Source of the DNA: Adineta ricciae
Lineage: Eukaryota; Rotifera; Eurotatoria; Adinetida; Adinetidae
Assembly: GCA_905250025.1 (NCBI GenBank)
Contig: CAJNOJ010000296.1
Span: 58,888-122,887, forward strand
Direction of reading: 5' to 3'
Length of the DNA: 64,000 bases
Shown here in pieces: positions 63,088-64,000 of this stretch. Each line of letters opens with the position of its first letter. Within the stretch, counting starts at the first letter, position 1. Under the pieces are notes generated by a model. That model was given only the letters and a program-made list of their open reading frames with translations, had not been told where the DNA came from and made no database searches. The position numbers and the translations under genes are program-made.

Positions 63088-63579
63088 ATGTCGAATCGTC
63101 AAAAGCATAGCAAACAACACAAGTCTACAATTGAGTGTGCTCTTAACGAAACGTGTGCTCGTCCAAACTGCACATTCAATCATTCGGAGACTCGAAATCT
63201 TCGAGCAAATATAATTAAAATTCAGCAAAAGAAACGTGAGAATGTGATACGTCTTGAGACAAAACAAATGGAAATGATAATGCGTGATTGTTGGAATGAA
63301 GATACTTGTGCTCGACTGGATTGCCCCTATCGACATCCTCCACATTGGGATCCTGTAAAAAATCAACGACTATTGGAAATGAAGCGTCTGGAGAAGGAAA
63401 AGAAAAGAAAACGGCAACAGCAACATGCCTTGAATGTTTGCGATCAGCAGGACGAATCACTATGTGTTTCAAAGTCAACTGATTTACTCAATGGTCAATA
63501 CGAATACGATGAACAGTATTTTGACATTCAGGAAAAAGTCTGGCAAAAACAAAATGAATGTAAAATTGACAAGTGGTAA
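63088..63579 (+). CDS. Small protein with two CCCH zinc fingers (ZC3H14/Nab2-like)
   Basis: 163 residues from ATG 63088 (MSNRQKHSKQHKST). An upstream exon cannot be excluded, because the frame is open to 63055 without an ATG. Two fingers of the form C-x5-C-x4-C-x3-H are present: CALNETCARPNCTFNH (residues about 17-32) and CWNEDTCARLDCPYRH (about 68-83). A basic helical linker lies between them and a K/R/E/Q-rich helix follows. This spacing is that of Nab2/ZC3H14 poly(A)-binding fingers, which act on mRNA tails in the nucleus. The acidic C-terminal half has no known domain. Confidence 0.65.
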   Translation: MSNRQKHSKQHKSTIECALNETCARPNCTFNHSETRNLRANIIKIQQKKRENVIRLETKQMEMIMRDCWNEDTCARLDCPYRHPPHWDPVKNQRLLEMKRLEKEKKRKRQQQHALNVCDQQDESLCVSKSTDLLNGQYEYDEQYFDIQEKVWQKQNECKIDKW

Positions 63580-63874
63580 AAACAATACCGACGTTTTTTT
63601 TAATTTCTTCTTGTGTAAATATAAACTATTCAACGTTGACACCTATTGTCTAGGTACGTTGAGCGCGAGGCAAGCCGTTCTAGATATATATATATCGTGG
63701 TACCTTTGTGAAGCAATTTTACTGTAGAGAAAGTATGCATTCTTGCCACAGTTAAATGAATAAAACGTTTCTTTTATTCTTTGTTTCGAAACGCAAAAAA
63801 CAATTCAAAATACTTTTCTCTTCACTAACAATACAAACGCTTTCTCATACACATTCGAATTCATCAGCACTCCG
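63580..63874. other. Intergenic stretch
   Basis: No gene. Contains AATAAA at about 63759 and a short TA repeat at 63687-63696. Confidence 0.4.
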
Positions 63875-64000
63875 ATGGCAGTGAATTTCGCGTATGTTAG
63901 CCAAGCAGGACAGAATTTCGAGACATATTCCTTACTCTGGCTGGACGCAACTGTCAACAATTCACATGAAAATCTTCAAGCGCAAACGAGACTTCGAGAA
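63875..64000 (+). CDS. N-terminus of a rotifer WLDA-type protein (runs off right edge)
   Basis: An open frame of 42 codons from ATG 63875 to the window end: MAVNFAYVSQAGQNFETYSL, then LWLDATVNNSHENLQAQTRL. From memory, this N-terminal pattern (x-N-x-E-T-Y-S-L-x-W-L-D-A-x-V-N) is common in bdelloid proteins that continue into TPR repeats and/or an arginine ADP-ribosyltransferase domain. The rest is outside the window, so the domain content is a guess. Confidence 0.45.
   Translation, partial: MAVNFAYVSQAGQNFETYSLLWLDATVNNSHENLQAQTRLRE

Noticed and set aside
1-64000. CRISPR array, bacterial operon or phage-like system
   Set aside because: No regular spacer-repeat array, no ribosome-binding-site spacing and abundant GT-AG introns. 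The window is eukaryotic.
1-64000. Telomeric or subtelomeric repeats and intact retrotransposons
   Set aside because: No tandem G-rich telomere units, reverse transcriptase motifs or LTR pairs were recognised. Only the piggyBac-like relic and a possible MITE are seen.

Overview
The window looks like bdelloid rotifer nuclear DNA (Adineta or Rotaria type). It is AT-rich and eukaryotic. Most introns are GT-AG and about 50-70 bases long, genes are 0.1-1 kb apart, and many genes occur as copies differing by a few percent. The gene content fits: large 7TM receptor expansions, F-box/LRR genes, an AIG1/GIMAP-like GTPase and bacterial-looking secreted proteins. The species call is an inference.

Left part (1-24640). 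Three copies of one module, F-box/LRR gene > two-exon 7TM receptor > LDLa-EGF-7TM receptor, all on the minus strand, are present in different states. Copy A is 1-3582 and continues at 19852-21951. Copy B is 7144-11131 and is truncated inside the large receptor. Copy C is 14668-19850, with a broken small receptor and a long large receptor. Between them lie an ABCG2-like half transporter (3584-5470, 5' end missing), an AIG1-like GTPase (6092-7021), a decayed piggyBac-like element (11502-12123), a secreted FG-GAP/VCBS beta-propeller gene (12213-13701) and a possible MITE. Single N bases at 3583 and 19851 mark contig joins. The 221 bases before the first are identical to the 221 bases after the second, so the 3584-19850 contig has probably been placed inside one receptor gene.

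Right part (24642-61459). A block of about 17-19 kb occurs twice in direct orientation, joined by a single N at 42298. The order is: 7TM receptor, secreted DKNYY-repeat protein, aldo/keto reductase, small single-pass membrane protein, initiator tRNA-Met, Mpv17/PMP22 family protein (all plus strand), then secreted right-handed beta-helix protein, 7TM receptor, secreted cysteine-rich protein, MACPF-EGF protein, 7TM receptor and a long membrane protein with a nucleotidyltransferase-like N-terminus (all minus strand). Copy 2 carries one extra 7TM receptor and a wrecked copy of the cysteine-rich gene. The two copies could be a real tandem duplication or two alleles/homeologues scaffolded end to end. 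The single-N join, with both genes cut at it, favours the second.

Right edge. A small protein with two CCCH zinc fingers (63088-63579) is followed by the first codons of a further gene (63875 onward).

No operon-like system is evident. The set is mostly surface and secreted proteins (receptors, MACPF, beta-helix, propeller, DKNYY) with a few housekeeping genes (AKR, Mpv17 family, tRNA). The most novel-looking protein is the 1032-residue nucleotidyltransferase-like/multi-TM fusion. The strongest horizontal-transfer candidates are the DKNYY-repeat and beta-helix proteins.
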